Source: Symsagittifera roscoffensis
Lineage: Eukaryota; Xenacoelomorpha; Acoela; Convolutidae
DNA length: 64,000 nt
Direction of reading: 5' to 3'
NCBI RefSeq assembly: GCF_963678635.1
Contig: NC_087069.1
Span: forward strand, 54,418,928 to 54,482,927
A model generated the notes under the pieces. That model was given only the letters and a program-made list of their open reading frames with translations, did no database searches and was not told the origin of the DNA. How positions within the stretch are numbered: the stretch's first letter is position 1; each line of letters opens with the position of its first letter. The position numbers and the translations under genes were made by a program. Positions 59,601-62,120 of this stretch are shown here, piece by piece.

Positions 59601-61915
59601 TAAGCCAGGTGAAAAACATGGAAATTAAGGTTTAATTCACTTGCCTATGAGGGCAAACTCCAATATGAATCTTTTGCATAAATCAGCAATGACCATCTAC
59701 TTATGTTTTTCTCTAATTTTTTGTTCGAACTCTTCCGAGTTTTATCAATCCCAGAGTTCGCTAAATGTCACTTTCAAAAACGGACAGCCTTTCATAGGAT
59801 TTGCAAAATTTTTCAGTTAAAAATAAATTTTTTTTGTTTTCTGTGAAATATCCACCAGTTTACCACATTTTAGAGGAAGACTTCTAAGTATTTTTTGTCA
59901 AACTCTAGCAATATTTATAGAAAATCATACAAAATCATGAAAAGTATAAATCAAACTATTCTGGATAATGAATAGTTTATGCTTATTTCTTGCTAAAAAA
60001 CAGTTTTAAAAAACATAGACAGCAATTTGATACTAGCATGAAGAATGTAAATAAAGTTGGTATATGTCTTCTATCAAAAAGGATGTTGACAGTAAAAAGA
60101 CATGAAAAGAACACGCATTTTATATGTCAGGTTTTCAATGTTTTTTTCGGAACATGTCAATTGCAGCTGGATCAAAAAAAGATATTCAAGACATCTTGTA
60201 TCAAAGCAAAGCCCTGAAAAATCCAAAGGTCGCTGAAGGTCTAAGTATATTAAGTTCGCTTACAAAAAGACTGATGAAAATGTTTTTGAAATCATAGGTT
60301 TTCTTGAGAAATTTTTTTCTGAATCGATTCTGAAACTTTCATGAAGTTCTTTCTGAAACTTTCATGAATAGATTAAAGCGAATTATACATTTTTCATGCA
60401 CTTGATTAAAAACAGAAAAATGTACAAAAAGCTCATCATTACTGATTTTTAATAAAAGAAAGTTTTATGATTCGGCTTCTTTCATGAACTGAAAAAGTGT
60501 TTTGTTTAACTTTCATTTCTTCTCAAAGCTTTTGGGATGTGTTTGTAACTGAACGCAAGCAACAAACACACATGTTATTAAATGCTAGAGTCACCAGATG
60601 TTCAACAGTCTTACTTTTGCAATGTATTGGAAATGACAAGAATTTAGATGCTATAAGCAAACAACATGATGAGAATAGAAAACTTTTATATTTCGGCTAA
60701 ATTTTTACGGATACCAAAATTTTCGATGTCATACATTTCCCGGGATATACTTAAAAAGGCAAACCAAATAAAAAACTTGTTTGAGCGGTTTTCACAGATG
60801 TTATCTAGAAAACCAGAAAAACAACCACTTTTTGTCCATCATTCAAAAATTACATTTTTTGTGTTAATTTCGAAACTATTTCCAAAATAATTAGTGTTAG
60901 TATCAAGAAAAAGCTAGTCTTACAATTCCGATTTATATCTGCATGACTAACTTTTCACCAAAATTGCTTATTTCTTATCATCAAGATAATCCAAATTTAT
61001 GCCAAATATTTTATATTTCCATGAAAAGATTTTGGCTAAAAAGTATGAACTTTGAGTTTTTTTCCTTTTCTCCCCAACCTCACATGGGCATCAATTTTGT
61101 GGTATAGTAAGTGGTTATGCAAAATTGATTATGAAGACCAAATATATTTCTTATGGCCTAATTAGTCCGCATGTCAATTTACATCAAGTGGTTGGTGCAA
61201 ACATCATTATATGTAAAAATATGCATGTGGGGGTTGGTATAGGAAAAAGAACCAAAGTTTGTATAGTTAGGATTTGTCATACTTTCTGTTTTGTAATATC
61301 TGGATTAGTATCTTCGGTCTACGGAGCTCAACCCGGATAAGCCTAACAAAGGTTTTTATTTTGCGTAAAGCAAAGTATTAATTATACCAAATAGCAAGCC
61401 TCAATTTAGTTTGCAAAGATTTCTTAGATAGATTAAGTCCCCGCTTACGATATGACAAAATATCGAGTTTTCATACCCCTTTTTTCAAACAAAAACGGTC
61501 ACAATTGAAGTGTCTTTATAAATTTGAGATCCAGAAAACGATATCTCCATTGTAAAAATGAAATTTTCTCAAAAACGCTTAGGTAAAAATTCAGAATTTC
61601 AAAATTGATTCAAAAAAACACCCCAATCTTAGTCAATCCATCCGCACTCTTCCAAAGTCGAAAAAATTAAGTTAATCTGCCTTTCCATCAATCTAAAGCA
61701 GCCTGCGAAACAATATCTCGAGGGATCAATAACAGTCAATTATTGTTGGCTCGTTTCTTTTTTAGTCCCTGGGTTCCCCCTCCATTCATTGTCATCTCCC
61801 ACTTACATACTCTCAGAATGAGTATAATAAATGGAGAATTGCCACAACAGAGAAAAATGACAACAACACAAGAGAAACGCGAGATGAAGGAGCTGGAGAA
61901 TTGGGAAAAATTCCG
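777..61915 (+). CDS. TRPM-family cation channel, TRPM2-like (11 exons, both ends outside window)
   Basis: This is a multi-exon gene for a tetrameric, calcium-permeable plasma-membrane channel. Exons are 777-888, 29366-29483, 31641-32000, 34551-35542, 35973-36090, 53591-53729, 55536-55609, 55778-55939, 57370-57531, 58728-58941 and 61766-61915. All introns are GT-AG and every junction preserves phase, giving 2601 nt without an in-frame stop. The domain order is SLOG/MHR1-2, MHR3-4 helices, S1 to S6 and TRP helix. The TRPM2 affinity rests on the linker with NHSHFILVDDG, the VVVEGG and GTGRAADLLA motifs, and the PPPFIVISHL helix. Vertebrate TRPM2 binds ADP-ribose and calcium; a C-terminal NUDT9-like domain would be expected downstream but is not visible. 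No start codon or terminal stop is in the window. TRPM is near certain; TRPM2-like is probable. Confidence 0.93.
889..2400. other. Start of giant TRPM intron; unrecognised sequence
   Basis: Intronic sequence before the first Polinton remains. A motif at about 1016-1039 (core AATCCTAGGAAGGGGTCC) has inverted look-alikes near the other end of the intron (29228-29280). The open frame at 1853-2062 has no recognisable product. Confidence 0.5.
2400..3540 (+). other. Unrecognised start of the Polinton region
   Basis: Two short plus-strand frames are present. One (2663-2860) is Lys-rich with several Cys (KNCKYPCKLCSRNE). The other (3110-3310) has two hydrophobic stretches (VVILVLLPFCILKLF and a second around VLSGLVGYVL). 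Neither was matched to a family. They lie where a Polinton could carry accessory or further decayed genes. Confidence 0.3.
3600..3822 (+). pseudogene. Packaging ATPase, C-terminal remnant (Polinton FtsK/HerA type)
   Basis: A frame ending at TAG near 3822 reads CYELATKDSFGHLLIDLEPR and, after a few residues, PKVFVYP. This resembles the C-terminal end of Polinton genome-packaging ATPases (Y-x-x-A-T-x-x-P/S-F/Y-G-x-L-L-I-D-L). Just upstream, in another frame, is FAQFATMVF, similar to the preceding conserved helix. Walker motifs were not found upstream, so this is a shifted 3-prime fragment. The position immediately before the accessory genes supports the call. Confidence 0.45.
3852..4166 (+). 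CDS. Small Polinton accessory protein (CECLPNVVNGNIP family)
   Basis: A 104-residue open frame starts MKKKNLSFLRHMVRLQPDQ. It contains ICECLPNVVNGNIPNK and a Lys-rich tail (TPKTFVVKKRAINLI). A short protein with the pattern C-E-C-x-x-N-x-x-x-G-N-I/V-P, followed by a basic segment, is commonly found next to integrase and capsid genes in animal Polintons; its function is not known to me. This is one of the few nearly intact frames here. The end probably departs from the ancestral frame, because the usual hydrophobic tail is missing. Confidence 0.5.
   Translation: MKKKNLSFLRHMVRLQPDQLIRKTSNREIIIFICECLPNVVNGNIPNKIVNIEQIETAYKYLITPKTFVVKKRAINLIKEGFHLVRQIRIFVFVTITSPLNFDC
4167..4788 (+). pseudogene. 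Second Polinton accessory protein, broken
   Basis: The frame after 4166 reads EEIILFPKHLYV, resembling the start of a protein that follows the small accessory gene in many Polintons. Stops separate it from an open frame at 4408-4788 (126 residues). That frame has a helical ILEQLQVLEKKKLVITKT segment, a PTELKAAVFLYD segment and a Pro/Lys-rich tail (KKQKPGPSRTRP). The second half fits the L-L-x(n)-E-x-K-A-x-L-Y-D pattern of these proteins. Function unknown; the assignment rests on position and pattern. Confidence 0.4.
4850..5940 (+). pseudogene. Polinton integrase (retroviral-type, rve), copy 1
   Basis: The frame at 4995-5195 encodes an N-terminal domain (SVNNLTEATHLSRQKVTHFL, then RKTPRINVIVYDIDKIW). 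After an in-frame TAA the core continues with YVDKLAKCNHDVKYLLV and PLKSNYAITTAEAFK, and in another frame with VDKSTEFKESFEALCKKK. This last is the segment around the second acidic residue (D-K-G-T-E-F in intact enzymes). A C-terminal chromodomain-like part is recognisable near 5690-5890 (FTDEVYEVFDI-like, then YQSELVRVLE). Several stops and shifts make it inactive. The integrase would insert the element with short target duplications. Confidence 0.75.
5940..6620 (+). pseudogene. Polinton capsid-type protein (VGDTEAPLL), copy 1
   Basis: The fragments lie in shifted frames: NIEQIVDDIHLKEELEKLDY, then LIGFKGARDGTGFHIGYK, then a broken form of the conserved LxxxSLDIIYYQKVGDTEAPLL segment. In animal Polintons this family reads D-I-I/V-x-x-Q-x-V-G-D-x-x-A-P-L-L and lies between the integrase and the Gly-rich protein, as here. 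It is a capsid-associated protein by position; the exact structural role is inferred. At least four stops or shifts are present. Confidence 0.6.
6740..7145 (+). pseudogene. Polinton Gly/Arg-rich basic virion-type protein, copy 1
   Basis: The N-terminal part resembles the H-x-Q-R-G-S-G-F-G-x-L pattern of a conserved short Polinton protein (here RQRGSVFGALVLRIGRVTPL). It is followed by a helix (KIGKELL, APELIEKATKK) and a basic tail MPALKSTVGKTVKKRLGGG with SRSRKK and NRKRRR, open from 6943 to 7146. A hydrophobic glycine-rich start plus a strongly basic tail suggests a DNA-binding or membrane-active minor virion component. One TAG splits the two halves. Confidence 0.6.
7110..8130 (+). pseudogene. 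F54H12.2-like Polinton capsid-type protein, copy 1
   Basis: It starts with DFYFNTE, then EATHSSLDSYEK in broken frames. Next come FSDSILSLNGKKYELQLLN (open 7369-7590) and a frame reading TERKALVADSNELKLFSKI, followed by DFLTCDNRLLSGVALRFSH. It ends near FLQILVNGEKFRINSFEIV. The order and motifs (S-L-x-S-Y-E-K, L-F-x-x-x-x-L-N-G-x-K, D-L/F-L-x-x-x-R-L-L-x-G-V) match the F54H12.2-like family found in animal Polintons. Numerous stops; inactive. Confidence 0.6.
8125..8760 (+). pseudogene. Capsid-type protein (VGDTEAPLL), copy 2
   Basis: Inner duplicate of the 5940-6620 gene. The distal part is open for 64 codons from 8531 and contains CAGTQLMLVSLDIIYYQK followed by VEDTEAPLLQVIDKNC. It is joined directly to the end of the F54H12.2-like copy, so the duplication breakpoint lies near 8120. 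Confidence 0.6.
8870..9250 (+). pseudogene. Gly/Arg-rich basic protein, copy 2
   Basis: The HYRQRGSGFGVLALGIGRV start is better preserved here than in copy 1. The basic tail is frame-shifted (open 9063-9410 in another frame). A short start of the F54H12.2-like gene follows (EATHSSLDSYEKLS) and is cut at 9340 by the tandem junction. Confidence 0.55.
9350..10050 (+). pseudogene. Integrase, copy 2, N-terminally truncated
   Basis: It begins within the YLLV segment of the integrase core because of the tandem junction. The VDKSTEFKESFEALCKKK region and the C-terminal part (FTDEVYKVFD-like, YQSELVRVLE) are repeated almost exactly from copy 1. It lacks the N-terminal domain and the first catalytic segment. 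Confidence 0.7.
10050..10740 (+). pseudogene. Capsid-type protein (VGDTEAPLL), copy 3
   Basis: Unit-2 equivalent of 5940-6620, sharing the same inactivating changes (for example the TAG in the CAGT-Q-L segment). They therefore arose before the 4.1-kb duplication. Confidence 0.6.
10860..11264 (+). pseudogene. Gly/Arg-rich basic protein, copy 3
   Basis: The basic tail is open from 11061 to 11264 and identical to copy 1 apart from one residue (T to N near the end). It has the same internal TAG upstream. Confidence 0.6.
11230..12245 (+). pseudogene. F54H12.2-like capsid-type protein, copy 2
   Basis: Unit-2 equivalent of 7110-8130, open in the SLNGKKYELQ segment (11486-11707). It shows a few independent indels relative to unit 1 (a T-run near 11805 and single-base losses near 11290 and 11925). 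Confidence 0.6.
12240..12890 (+). pseudogene. Capsid-type protein (VGDTEAPLL), copy 4
   Basis: This is the best-preserved copy of the distal domain: 73 open codons from 12645 include SLDIIYYQKVGDTEAPLLQV and RVKNGYACTIELNYRKV. After the next frame change the pattern KVPFAEGEK is visible. Confidence 0.65.
12980..13395 (+). pseudogene. Gly/Arg-rich basic protein, copy 4
   Basis: It has the same RQRGSGFGVLALGIGRV start and basic tail as copy 2, again frame-shifted. It runs into the third start of an F54H12.2-like gene. Confidence 0.55.
13380..13720 (+). pseudogene. F54H12.2-like capsid-type protein, 5-prime part (copy 3)
   Basis: This copy extends past the point where unit 1 is cut: EATHSSLDSYEKLSLSLLK, then in shifted frames HDGPMLN and EVLSDRNNFIGLQLTR. 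The order S-Y-E-K, then E-V-x-x-D-R-x-x-F-I-x-L-Q, is the expected N-terminal part. It gives the only view of this region; the gene then degenerates. Confidence 0.5.
15000..15600 (+). pseudogene. Unrecognised ORF family, copy 1
   Basis: A frame like that at 16613 covers about 15000-15210 and ends at a TGA. A downstream frame (15386-15589) reads EVCVRDYAERKLYWDFPTT, SPESFVRGAVSTPEQSTS and ends in TAETIDLVTPDLIE. The family is rich in Ser/Thr/Pro and probably disordered. I do not recognise it. It may be a Polinton cargo protein or a separate element. Confidence 0.35.
16613..16825 (+). pseudogene. Unrecognised ORF family, copy 2 (N-terminal part)
   Basis: Seventy open codons start with MTRPLQFISKSVREKKQL and include ITVIYQQKERVSPPRASPFN then YLAPGKK. 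The basic N-terminus plus the SPPRASPFNYLAPGKK segment is conserved between copies. The second half seen in copy 1 is missing here: the sequence jumps from 16970 to the 3-prime flank. Confidence 0.35.
18230..18560 (+). pseudogene. Unrecognised ORF family, copy 3
   Basis: MRESIAVIYQQKDRVSMSRA is followed by SPFNDLAPRK, and then, after an internal deletion, the VLGYSDSNVSRVVC segment in the shifted frame. More diverged than copies 1 and 2. Confidence 0.3.
19800..20436 (+). pseudogene. Unrecognised ORF family, copy 4 (longest open part)
   Basis: An open frame at 19978-20436 (152 codons) covers the middle and end of the family. It includes ESYPALEKTEIIDTTPLKQS, DTRISSKQSAETINLVNPD and LIQGVLQIQ, then a hydrophobic tail made by read-through (IILQVLIFHFLQIAFELALI). 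The 5-prime part lies at 19820-19900 in another frame. Strong divergence from the other copies suggests an older duplication. Confidence 0.35.
20601..20679. repeat. (GA)n microsatellite
   Basis: About 79 bases of almost pure GA dinucleotides. Shorter versions at 18886-18900 and 21683-21700 occupy the same place in the related repeats, so this is a local expansion. Confidence 0.95.
20945..21540 (+). pseudogene. DNA polymerase B (protein-primed), palm fragment, displaced copy
   Basis: Shifted frames read LKL then HELGLKSFQ, FYKTMESTLERKRGW (cf. the Y-G-K-T-M-E-N motif of Polinton PolB), KSVMKQIYDSPRQAILVS, and then LYIDTDSLIDAI at 21290-21320. D-T-D-S is polymerase motif C with the catalytic aspartates. 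It continues LTADFNISSSDED. It lies before the main polymerase gene, so it is a duplicated fragment. The first 105 bases are the same as 25592-25695. Confidence 0.7.
22946..25640 (+). pseudogene. DNA polymerase B (protein-primed), N-terminal and exonuclease portion
   Basis: Domains can be followed in three frames. A C2H2-like stretch (CEKLLSSKRNLRRHAQK) falls near 22996-23045. A zinc-binding HNH-like motif LDHCHFINKFLGW plus DCNLTRK is at 24415-24485. The exonuclease segment YDLHFIIKALAKSDLENTF is near 24525 and FIDRYTFM near 24690. LGDYHDLYFTADMLLLASVF lies within 24911-25125. PRKPSSYIINIGASSLYG, matching motif A, is near 25260, and LLQTLHTKEGDFWLH near 25565. This is the order in Polinton polymerases. 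Many stops; dead. It is followed by copies of the C-terminal part. The segment 23500-24000 is unrecognised. Confidence 0.75.
25592..25945 (+). pseudogene. PolB fragment, deleted copy lacking motif C
   Basis: It matches 20950-21650 but lacks about 350 bases that include motif C. Its start continues the main polymerase gene (HITLKL, then HELGLKSFQ). After the deletion it reads LFDDKSTKVCFQKRHLC. The same Pro/Ser-rich read-through and flank follow. Confidence 0.65.
26110..26425 (+). pseudogene. PolB C-terminal segment, copy 1
   Basis: SAKKVKWSAQLELVHQSFRD, then TIFTRRTMRVYNYNMASKGH, and in the next frame FGHKASTEN and DTEWANLYN. This resembles the Polinton PolB C-terminus (G-V-K-K, H-x-x-F/Y-x-D-x-L-F, then R-S-x-x-H-x-x-Y-T, and D-G-I-x-T-x-x-x-G-H). 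Confidence 0.6.
26635..27549 (+). pseudogene. PolB motif C to C-terminus, unit 1
   Basis: SVSKVLSNKFMIVLAKRFLF leads to LLYTDTDSLVDAM in shifted frame (26735-26775). An internal loss follows, then NKKVFF and the spacer. The C-terminal part is open from 27262 to 27549: MSAERIKWTAQRELMHQSFR, ending DGISTVSFGHKATTEN and DTEWANLYN. Confidence 0.65.
27736..28640 (+). pseudogene. PolB motif C to C-terminus, unit 2 (best preserved)
   Basis: An open stretch of 92 codons (27736-28014) contains LIGVSVSKALSNKSLIV, LKLFYTDTDSLIDAIRTDD and DLEKMTADFNISSSDEEY, then NKKVFF. D-T-D-S carries the two catalytic aspartates of motif C. The C-terminal part follows at 28300-28640 with more damage and a short internal duplication (KPLAKKPLQK near 28515-28545). 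Confidence 0.75.
28700..29365. other. Distal end of the giant intron, with inverted sequence motif
   Basis: AT-rich sequence without coding signal. At 29193-29280 are inverted copies of an ACAAAATCCT...GGGTCC motif (ACAAAATCCT at 29193, AGGATTTTG at 29242, GGACCCCTTCC at 29261) that resemble the motif at 1016-1039. Confidence 0.5.
29366..29483 (+). CDS. TRPM exon B: SLOG segment with VDDG motif
   Basis: The acceptor is GAGTTTAG at 29365. The exon starts in phase 0, matching exon A. It encodes ETSLDPNHSHFILVDDGSR and then a helix of the type EVRGLVEKKL. The N-H-S-H-F-I-L-V-D-D-G signature is characteristic of TRPM2-type channels. I chose the donor at 29484 (GTGTCG) because it alone gives the phase-1 end needed by the next exon. 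It is a weak donor: the open frame continues to about 29580, and an alternative GT at 29521 would be out of phase with the next exon. Confidence 0.8.
29484..31640. other. TRPM intron; AT-rich with a short degenerate tandem repeat
   Basis: No coding segment is recognised. From about 31066 to 31270 a 14-18-base motif around TTACGAATTGTCGC occurs about five or six times, with one copy inverted at 31066-31083. The rest is low-complexity A/T. Confidence 0.6.
31641..32000 (+). CDS. TRPM exon C: SLOG core with nucleotide-binding loop
   Basis: It encodes KVPIVCVVVEGGAGTIKTV and NTPCVVINGTGRAADLLA, the two glycine-rich loops that line the SLOG ligand pocket in TRPM channels. A Lys/Glu-rich linker of about 40 residues follows, then IRVFDFEIDNSAG. 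I chose the acceptor CAATAATAG at 31640 because it matches phase 1 of exon B; AG sites at 31594 and 31615 would be phase 0. The donor is CAG|GTAATT. The linker between the loop and the VFD motif is longer and more charged than in vertebrate TRPM2. Confidence 0.88.
32090..32425 (+). repeat. Diverged copy of the TTAACGCGTAAGCG repeat family
   Basis: It contains TTGTCCTGAGCTCAAATTT, then TTAACGCGAC and AACGCATAAGC-type segments in the same order as the better copies at 42835-43430. Oldest-looking member of this family here. Confidence 0.55.
32983..34180 (+). repeat. 490-bp tandem repeat, about 2.4 units
   Basis: Units start at 32983, 33473 and 33963, each with a GGGGGAGGGGGTTGGGCGTG landmark, and are almost identical; the third is cut near 34170. 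The 89-codon frame in each unit is shared by repetition and is not similar to any family. The whole array lies in the TRPM intron between SLOG and MHR exons. Confidence 0.95.
34551..35542 (+). CDS. TRPM exon D: MHR3/4 helical region (large exon)
   Basis: The 992-bp exon is by far the longest here. It joins exon C in phase 1 to read NSAG-DLDKAILQTLLE. It encodes the helical repeats that connect the SLOG domain to the membrane: LELSVLWNRNDIA (ankyrin-like MHR3 start), a helix like DNKLDFIKVFVEK, then LFVRLETSEFFWNAIS, WGEKACLDLAVQADCKDFIA and REVWLGELSDRNAPWKV. The W-G-x-x-x-C-L-x-L-A and V-W-x-G-x-L-S motifs are typical of TRPM pre-S1 regions. It ends with a hydrophobic helix and a polar linker (DADTESKPPKTPD) with donor GTG|GTATGT, phase 0. 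Confidence 0.93.
35973..36090 (+). CDS. TRPM exon E: S1 transmembrane helix
   Basis: It encodes DKYFFFYTAPVVTYWLNFF followed by ATLWFLALFSSVTI. The F-Y-x-A-P-V-x-x-x-W/F-x-N pattern marks the beginning of S1 in all TRPM channels. The acceptor is TTTCAAAG, phase 0 as required by exon D. The donor is AAAG|GTGAGA, phase 1. The following intron is 17.5 kb. Confidence 0.9.
36091..36480. other. Start of the 17.5-kb TRPM intron
   Basis: No gene signal. The retrotransposon remains begin near 36490, but no long terminal repeat could be demonstrated here. Confidence 0.5.
36500..37011 (-). pseudogene. BEL/Pao integrase C-terminal region
   Basis: The minus-strand frame (37011-36706) reads EALTPNHVLLQQPICSLPPG then LFEDSIQLTYKNSTQVQQMT and NQLWKRLKE. 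L-T-P-N-H-x-L-L...L-P-P-G-x-F and the following Q-V-Q-x-x-x-x-x-F/L-W-x-R form the signature after the integrase core of BEL/Pao elements. The next frame continues GKVWVFKDLTPQ, TIGRVVEEHP and RYGTTRNDEG, matching the terminal V-W-x-x-x...P-L-G-R-V-x-E-x-x-P-G-x-D-G-x-x-R segment. Confidence 0.85.
37012..38400 (-). pseudogene. BEL/Pao RNase H/integrase core region, badly decayed
   Basis: By position between reverse transcriptase and integrase tail. Minus-strand frames exist (37485-37186), but no catalytic motif could be read with confidence. The plus-strand frame at 38026-38256 lies antisense and shows no family. Confidence 0.35.
38414..38960 (-). pseudogene. BEL/Pao reverse transcriptase
   Basis: The start on the minus strand (about 38910-38850) reads RYKLVFSWKPNANLSNTYW, matching the R-Y-x-V-x-L-P-W-K-x...L-x-x-N-Y segment of BEL/Pao enzymes. 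Further on (38596-38414) comes FGIATVADIKRRFMQIPIRT then KRSALRFLW, matching V-A-D-I-x-x-M-F-x-Q-I...D-x-x-x-L-R-F-L-W, which includes the first catalytic aspartate. The Y-x-D-D motif was not found, so the enzyme is incomplete. Confidence 0.85.
39900..40420 (-). pseudogene. BEL/Pao gag: core and zinc knuckles
   Basis: Minus-strand frames contain LPFKLSEYPGRNE (cf. L-P-x-L-x-L-P-x-F-x-G). They continue with TYDTLHNRISSFNSAEMSNL and YPEAFKTIFKRLSVL. The zinc-knuckle region follows: CNNEHKIMQCPQY, then LKRCVKCLSLYHIRNKC. The C-x2-C-x3-H-x4-C spacing and the R-C-x-x-C-L-x-x-x-H-x4-C knuckle are typical of BEL/Pao gag. Several frame changes separate the parts. Confidence 0.7.
40600..42330. other. 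Intronic sequence next to the BEL/Pao remnant
   Basis: Possible minus-strand gag N-terminus or untranslated leader. Open frames (41375-41575, 42030-42272 minus) are not recognisable. A duplicated stretch CTTCATTTGTTGTTGACTGT occurs at 41208 and 41241. Confidence 0.4.
42330..43370. repeat. Inverted pair of a 50-base GCAGTCGGAAC motif enclosing a repeat copy
   Basis: The sequence around 42331-42385 is the reverse complement of that around 43320-43370 (core GCAGTCGGAAC and CTTCGCC-TGATACGA). A third copy lies at 61995-62040. The pair encloses a 0.6-kb member of the TTAACGCGTAAGCG family, so these may be its terminal repeats. Confidence 0.6.
42835..44395. repeat. Foldback element: one direct copy plus a perfect-centred palindrome
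   Basis: A 0.6-kb unit at 42835-43430 is repeated directly at 43433-43905 and then in inverted orientation at 43915-44390. The centre at about 43911 is the palindrome TTAAGTTATATAACTTAA. Each unit contains TTTTTAACTAGCCATTTTTG, TTGTCCTGA and TTAACGCGTAAGCG. The arms are about 470 bp and close to identical. No coding capacity, as expected for a MITE-like foldback. Confidence 0.9.
44380..44880. repeat. Tandem duplication of about 257 bp
   Basis: The segment beginning AACAAAGCTACG at 44381 recurs at 44638 with few differences. Noncoding; the 68-codon frame at 44658-44864 is a by-product. Confidence 0.85.
44990..50700. repeat. Array of diverged 1.3-1.6-kb noncoding repeats
   Basis: Landmarks recur: AGAGGAGGTA at 45112, 46583 and 48143, with variants later; GCGACAAATGAT-CCGAGCATG at 46167 and 49725, with a variant at 47476; CTTGCAAGAACATTGCAACA at 46271, 47583 and 47834, with variants at 48385 and 49825; and a GCGAAGACAATC motif at 46878, 49118 and 50650. 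Segment 46250-46800 is almost identical to 47810-48360. No coding family is seen. Confidence 0.85.
50700..52875. other. Intronic sequence, unrecognised open frames
   Basis: Frames at 51164-51397, 51484-51753 and 51894-52157 on the plus strand are open for 77-89 codons but show no recognisable motif and no splice support from the TRPM gene. A TTGCAAGA-type motif related to the neighbouring array appears at 52400-52480. Confidence 0.4.
52876..53225. repeat. C-rich to G-rich strand-switch tract
   Basis: About 220 bases rich in runs of C (up to 15 near 52983-52997) are followed by about 130 bases rich in runs of G (9 at 53116-53124). The two halves are imperfect inverted complements, so the tract can fold back, and the G runs could form quadruplexes on either strand. 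It lies about 370 bp upstream of the S2 exon. Open frames here are compositional. Confidence 0.85.
53591..53729 (+). CDS. TRPM exon F: S2 helix with calcium-site Glu and Gln
   Basis: The acceptor is TTGCTGTTCAG and the exon starts in phase 1. It encodes KPRWDEYLVMVWVLSLA and then LEELRQFL. The E-E-x-R-Q motif at the end of S2 supplies a Glu (codon at 53659) and Gln (codon at 53668) equivalent to the calcium-coordinating pair in TRPM2/4/5/8. The donor is AACAG|GTAAAC, phase 2. An open frame extends upstream of the acceptor but shows no TRPM similarity. Confidence 0.93.
53730..55535. other. TRPM intron between S2 and S3 exons
   Basis: AT-rich, with no gene or clear repeat. A minus-strand frame at 55015-55215 is not recognised. 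Confidence 0.6.
55536..55609 (+). CDS. TRPM exon G: S3 helix
   Basis: This 74-bp exon has acceptor CCTCTAG and donor TTGGG|GTGAGT. Joined to exon F it reads ENR-WNYVDLLGLVMFLPG. W-N-x-x-D at the start of S3 is the TRPM signature. Asn (codon 55540) and Asp (codon 55549) complete the S2-S3 calcium site. Confidence 0.92.
55778..55939 (+). CDS. TRPM exon H: S4 and S4-S5 linker
   Basis: The acceptor is TTTTTCAG; phase is 1 in and 1 out. It encodes S4 (VFYVGSLIVYFVRSTSLFSV), with one arginine, as expected for a weakly voltage-dependent TRPM. The S4-S5 linker LGPKILTISKMIKDDL follows; LGPK-I-x-x-I-S-K-M is conserved across the family. The last residues begin S5 (KYWVCIAL). Confidence 0.93.
55940..57369. 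other. TRPM intron between S4 and S5 exons
   Basis: AT-rich. Short related segments with TGGATTCTAAAAA or TGAATTCTAAAAA occur near 56248 and 56328. No coding signal. Confidence 0.5.
57370..57531 (+). CDS. TRPM exon I: S5, pore helix and selectivity filter
   Basis: The acceptor is AACGTTTCAG in phase 1. It encodes the rest of S5 (VYLVAYGVAVQSLIYP), a short turret, then the pore helix and filter WGVFFRSFFEMLGEPTFDD. The filter tripeptide reads LGE where vertebrate TRPM2/4/5 have FGQ and TRPM1/3/6/7 have YGE. The donor is AAAG|GTAAAT. An in-frame ATG upstream of the acceptor is intronic. Confidence 0.92.
57532..58727. other. TRPM intron within the pore-loop region
   Basis: No gene. It contains a C-run flanked by duplicated CGCAGCCAAA (58293 and 58315). 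Confidence 0.6.
58728..58941 (+). CDS. TRPM exon J: post-filter loop, S6 and start of TRP region
   Basis: The acceptor is TTCTTACAG. The exon completes a loop with two cysteines (NCSKG at the exon I/J join and FEDCP), the positions of a conserved outer-pore disulphide in TRPM channels. S6 follows: LFMLFTNVLLLNLLIAIFNN, with L-L-N-L-L-I-A-x-F-N as the family signature. It ends in a helix with WKMQQFLVTKEYYNR; the donor GTAATT is in phase 2. Confidence 0.95.
58942..61765. other. TRPM intron after S6 exon
   Basis: AT-rich with no recognised gene. A faint member of the TTAACGCGTAAGCG repeat family may lie at 61430-61620 in minus orientation (CCCCGCTTACGA, AATTTGAGAT). Open frames at 59392, 59990, 60497 and 61125 show no family. 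Confidence 0.5.
61766..61915 (+). CDS. TRPM exon K: TRP helix and following linker
   Basis: The acceptor is CTTTTTTAG. Joined to exon J it reads YYNR-PWVPPPFIVISHL, the TRP helix entry found in all TRPM proteins (R-P-x-x-P-P-F-I-x-x-S-H-L in TRPM2). A charged linker follows (MTTTQEKREMKELENWEKF), similar to the TRPM2 segment before the coiled coil. I propose the donor at 61916 (GTATCA), phase 2; reading through would give a stop within a few codons. Downstream exons are not visible before 64000. Confidence 0.88.
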
Positions 61916-61994
61916 GTATCAACATTAAACCTTAAGTTTTCCTTGAAATTACTGATGCAAACAAAAAAACATTATGAGGTCAAACTGTGCTCAT

Positions 61995-62120
61995 GGACTG
62001 CTCGTATCAATTTGAAGCCCTGAATGTTCTGACTTCCTTTTAAGATCTATGAATCTATGAAGCAGTAATAACATGAAAAAAATAAATTTAATAAAATAAA
62101 ACGAGTTTTTCTAAAAATCA
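61995..62120. repeat. Copy of the foldback terminal motif
   Basis: GACTGCTCGTATCA followed by GAAGCCCTGAATGTTCTGAC is a minus-orientation copy of the motif at 43320-43370. It precedes the 1048-bp satellite block. Confidence 0.6.
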
